Of a stretch of 8,480 nucleotides of DNA, positions 6,413 through 8,480 are shown in pieces (the stretch's first letter is position 1; every line of letters starts with the position of its first letter). The stretch covers positions 1-8,480 of the forward strand of contig DDZY01000197.1 in assembly GCA_002346525.1 (NCBI GenBank), given 5' to 3'. The stretch comes from Proteobacteria bacterium UBA2996 (GTDB lineage Bacteria; Pseudomonadota; Gammaproteobacteria; Arenicellales; UBA868). The notes under the pieces were generated by a model that saw only the letters and a list, made by a program, of their open reading frames with translations, did not search any database and had not been told where the DNA came from. A program made the translations under genes and the position numbers.

Positions 6413-8326
6413 TTACAGGTTCTCCTCAAAGACTTCGACGTTGGCAGCCGAGCGCAGGGCACGGCTTGCGCCTGTGTACAGTTCTTCTCCGATCCGCGAG
6501 CCTATCAGCGATCTGACCTGCTCGCGTTCCTCGTCGCTGATCTCGTCCGGATTGCCTGAAACCACCTCAGCCAGCCGATACACAGCATAACGGCCTGCAC
6601 CGAGTCGAGCGCCCCCGTAAACCGCCTGCCCCGCGATGGGCACCGGTGCCGCGTAAACGGCCTGTGCCACGCTCTGGTCATCAGGATCGGCAATGTCTTT
6701 AGCGTCCTGTGGAAGGTCATAGACGGGCAAGCCGGCCTCCTCCAGTACTCCTGCCCACGGCGCGCCCGCGCGAAGACGATCTATTAACTGGTTAACGGCA
6801 TCTTCCTGTCCCGCAATGGCTCCCTGCGCCGCAAGAGAATCCGCAATCTCTTTGCTGACTTCCTCAAAATCCAGTTGGCGCTGGTCACGATAATCAGCAA
6901 AATGCACCGCGACCAGCAGATCACTGTCGATCTCGATCATCTCGCTATTCATACGATCGACGCGGACTTCGTCACTGAATGCCGCTTCCCGAACCACCGT
7001 ATGAGTCGCGATCCCTTCACCGGCGTTACGCGAAAACCAGTCGGTGCGCTGGATCGGAAGACCAAGAAAATCAGCAGTCGCGTCAAGCGAACCGGGTTGC
7101 TCAAAGACCATATTCTGGAAGTCCTCCGCCATCACCATGAATTGCCCCTCGGCCCACTCGCGCGCCAGCAATGACCTGATTTCGCTGCGTACGTCAGCAA
7201 AAGGACTGATGACACTTTCCCGAAGATCCGTCAACATGACCGCGTGCCAGCCGTAATCGGTACGCACGGGATCGCTGATCTCACCGGGATTCAATTCAAA
7301 GACCACCGCCTCGAATTCAGGCGCCATCGTGCCGCGCCGGATAATGCCGAGATCTCCGCCCCGCCCGGCGGAACCGGGATCGTCTGAGTGTTCACGCGCC
7401 AGTGCGGCAAAATCCGTTCCGTCTCTCCCCTGGTTCACCAGTCTTTGCGCTTTATCGCGCGCCTCGGCAACTTCGACCTCCTTCGCGTTCCTGGGCACAC
7501 TAATCAGGATATGGCTGGCACTGCGACTGCCGGGTCGGGTAAAGCGATCGGTATTGCCTTCGTAAAACGCCTGCTCTGCCTCGGCTGTCACCACCGCCTG
7601 AGCCGCCAGTGCATCGACCGACAGCGCAAGATAGTCAACCTGTATCTGGGGTGGCTGGATATAGCGATCTCGATTCTTTTCGTATTCGCCGCGTGCTGCG
7701 TCATCGCTGATCTGTACGGCCTCACTGAAGGGCTGCAGTTCAAGAATCGTGAACTGCGCAATACGCTCCTGCATCAATAGTTCAATGGCGCGGTCGGTCA
7801 TGGCCGGCACAACCAACGAGGTCTCCCTCAAGCCAATGCGCAACTGATCCACCGCACCTTGCTGGCGCTGCTGGCGCTCAAATCCTTCCGCCGACAGTCC
7901 CGCGTTCTGGAGCAGCATTTCATATCTTGCGGGATCAAAATGACCCTCTGACTGGAACGCAGGAAAAGCCCCGATACGCTCTGACAATTGCTCGTTGGTA
8001 ATGCGGTAGCCTCGATCTGACAGATATTCCGCCTGTAGTTGACTGTCAATCAGAGACTCGAGGACCTGGAGTTTGAAGGGCCTGCTGGCAAAAAATTCGG
8101 CGTCAACGTTACGGCCCATCATCTGAACAAGAGACCGACGCTGCTCGGAAAGCGCCTGCTGATAAACTGCCTCGTCAACATCGACCCCGTTTACTGATGC
8201 GACGGCAATCTTTGCCGCACCTTCAAAGTAGGAGTTGATGCCCCAGAGCGCGAAGGGGATCGAGATAAGAAAAACCAGGGCCCAGGCAATCCAGCCTGAG
8301 GCGCGTTCCTTGATAGCGGTTAGCAT
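6413..8326 (-). CDS. ppiD: Periplasmic folding chaperone / peptidyl-prolyl isomerase D
   Basis: The 637-residue product has PpiD architecture and length (E. coli 623): a short cytosolic N-terminus, one membrane anchor at about 12-30 (WIAWALVFLISIPFALWG), then a large periplasmic part. Residues about 35-265 form the SurA-like chaperone region, including FDPARYEMLLQNAGLS at 130-145. The parvulin domain is at about 268-365 with SHIL (His272), GGDLG (323-327) and YGWH (His361), followed by a second chaperone region to the C-terminus. PpiD works at the SecYEG exit, assisting newly secreted proteins. Unlike E. coli PpiD, whose parvulin domain is degenerate and inactive, both signature histidines are kept here. 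ATG 8326 is followed at once by the anchor sequence, with a weak GAG 5 nt upstream. It lies downstream of tRNA-Asp, as in Pseudomonas, and ends 27 nt from the convergent fabI stop. Confidence 0.95.
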   Translation of the reverse strand: MLTAIKERASGWIAWALVFLISIPFALWGINSYFEGAAKIAVASVNGVDVDEAVYQQALSEQRRSLVQMMGRNVDAEFFASRPFKLQVLESLIDSQLQAEYLSDRGYRITNEQLSERIGAFPAFQSEGHFDPARYEMLLQNAGLSAEGFERQQRQQGAVDQLRIGLRETSLVVPAMTDRAIELLMQERIAQFTILELQPFSEAVQISDDAARGEYEKNRDRYIQPPQIQVDYLALSVDALAAQAVVTAEAEQAFYEGNTDRFTRPGSRSASHILISVPRNAKEVEVAEARDKAQRLVNQGRDGTDFAALAREHSDDPGSAGRGGDLGIIRRGTMAPEFEAVVFELNPGEISDPVRTDYGWHAVMLTDLRESVISPFADVRSEIRSLLAREWAEGQFMVMAEDFQNMVFEQPGSLDATADFLGLPIQRTDWFSRNAGEGIATHTVVREAAFSDEVRVDRMNSEMIEIDSDLLVAVHFADYRDQRQLDFEEVSKEIADSLAAQGAIAGQEDAVNQLIDRLRAGAPWAGVLEEAGLPVYDLPQDAKDIADPDDQSVAQAVYAAPVPIAGQAVYGGARLGAGRYAVYRLAEVVSGNPDEISDEEREQVRSLIGSRIGEELYTGASRALRSAANVEVFEENL

Positions 8327-8337
8327 AATGGCTCAGT

Positions 8338-8366
8338 ATTATTGTTGGCACGGGTCGGTTCGTAAA
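8338..8366 (-). promoter_or_regulatory. Weak candidate promoter for ppiD
   Basis: On the minus strand TTTACG (8366 to 8361, 4 of 6 to -35) and AATAAT (8343 to 8338, 5 of 6 to -10) are spaced by 17 nt. The predicted start near 8331 would leave only about 5 nt before the ppiD ATG and cut off its SD, so the promoter would make a nearly leaderless message. The rest of the 122-nt gap between the tRNA and ppiD (8327-8448) shows no clear terminator; a GATAAT box near 8405-8410 has no good -35. Confidence 0.2.
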
Positions 8367-8448
8367 TCGGAAGCACCGCCGGGAGACTTTACCCCAGCCG
8401 GTCCGAATTATCCCCGCTGCCGGAATATGCCCGGTGCCAAATAAGAAG

Positions 8449-8480
8449 TGGCGGAGCGGACGGGACTCGAACCCGCGACC
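8449..8480 (-). tRNA. tRNA-Asp (GTC), 3' end only (partial)
   Basis: The last 32 bases, read on the minus strand, are the 3' end of a tRNA. They contain the T-arm GCGGG-TTCGAGT-CCCGT, the 3' acceptor strand CCGCTCC, discriminator G and an encoded CCA (8451 to 8449). The stretch agrees with E. coli tRNA-Asp from memory, except for one acceptor-stem base that here would restore a G-C pair (5' strand GGAGCGG expected). The anticodon lies outside the window, so the isotype is inferred from the T-arm, acceptor sequence and the ppiD neighbourhood, where Pseudomonas carries tRNA-Asp. The gene body extends beyond base 8480. Confidence 0.85.

Noticed and set aside
7388..7780. 130-codon open frame on the plus strand opposite ppiD, with a hydrophobic stretch
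   Set aside because: It is antisense to the conserved PpiD parvulin and upstream region; the hydrophobic run is a by-product of the complementary codons.
1..8480. A hidden novel system such as a defence island, mobile element or CRISPR array
   Set aside because: No repeats, integrase, transposase, toxin-antitoxin pair or nuclease genes are visible; the genes are contiguous housekeeping genes in familiar orders.

Overview
The window looks like a chromosomal housekeeping segment from a gammaproteobacterium. The gene order pepA-holC-(small acidic protein)-valS is, from memory, the arrangement in Pseudomonas and relatives. RsmJ is essentially a gammaproteobacterial protein. The right-hand block, with ppiD next to a tRNA-Asp gene and converging on fabI, also recalls the Pseudomonas hupB-tRNA-ppiD/fabI neighbourhood. 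Composition is moderately GC-rich throughout, all genes look intact, and no mobile element, CRISPR array, phage gene or obvious foreign island is visible. I cannot name the genus.

Left block, + strand (1-4023): the 3' end of pepA (leucyl aminopeptidase), holC (DNA polymerase III chi), an unnamed 185-residue acidic, low-complexity protein, and valS (valyl-tRNA synthetase). The first three are tightly packed (15-nt gaps) and probably co-transcribed. valS follows a 100-nt gap that holds a plausible promoter. An 8-bp inverted repeat across the holC stop codon could pair with the ribosome binding site of the acidic protein and couple its translation to holC.

Middle block, - strand (4015-5555): rsmJ and rsmE form a two-gene operon of 16S rRNA base methyltransferases, joined by an ATGA stop/start overlap with a strong Shine-Dalgarno sequence. 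Both enzymes modify the 3' end region of 16S rRNA near the decoding site. rsmE converges on valS and overlaps its end by 9 bp.

Right block: fabI (+, 5591-6385) is divergent from rsmJ and encodes the NADH-dependent enoyl-ACP reductase of fatty acid elongation. It carries Ala93 and Leu203 (E. coli numbering), two positions linked to triclosan response. ppiD (-, 6413-8326) encodes a membrane-anchored periplasmic parvulin-type chaperone and converges on fabI with a 27-nt gap. The window ends in the 3' part of a tRNA-Asp gene (-) upstream of ppiD.

The genes share core growth functions (replication, translation, ribosome maturation, lipid synthesis, envelope protein folding) rather than forming one dedicated pathway. 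I found no novel multi-gene system. The points most worth a second look are the unnamed protein between holC and valS, the FabI residues, the rsmJ-rsmE pairing, and the intact-looking parvulin histidines in PpiD.
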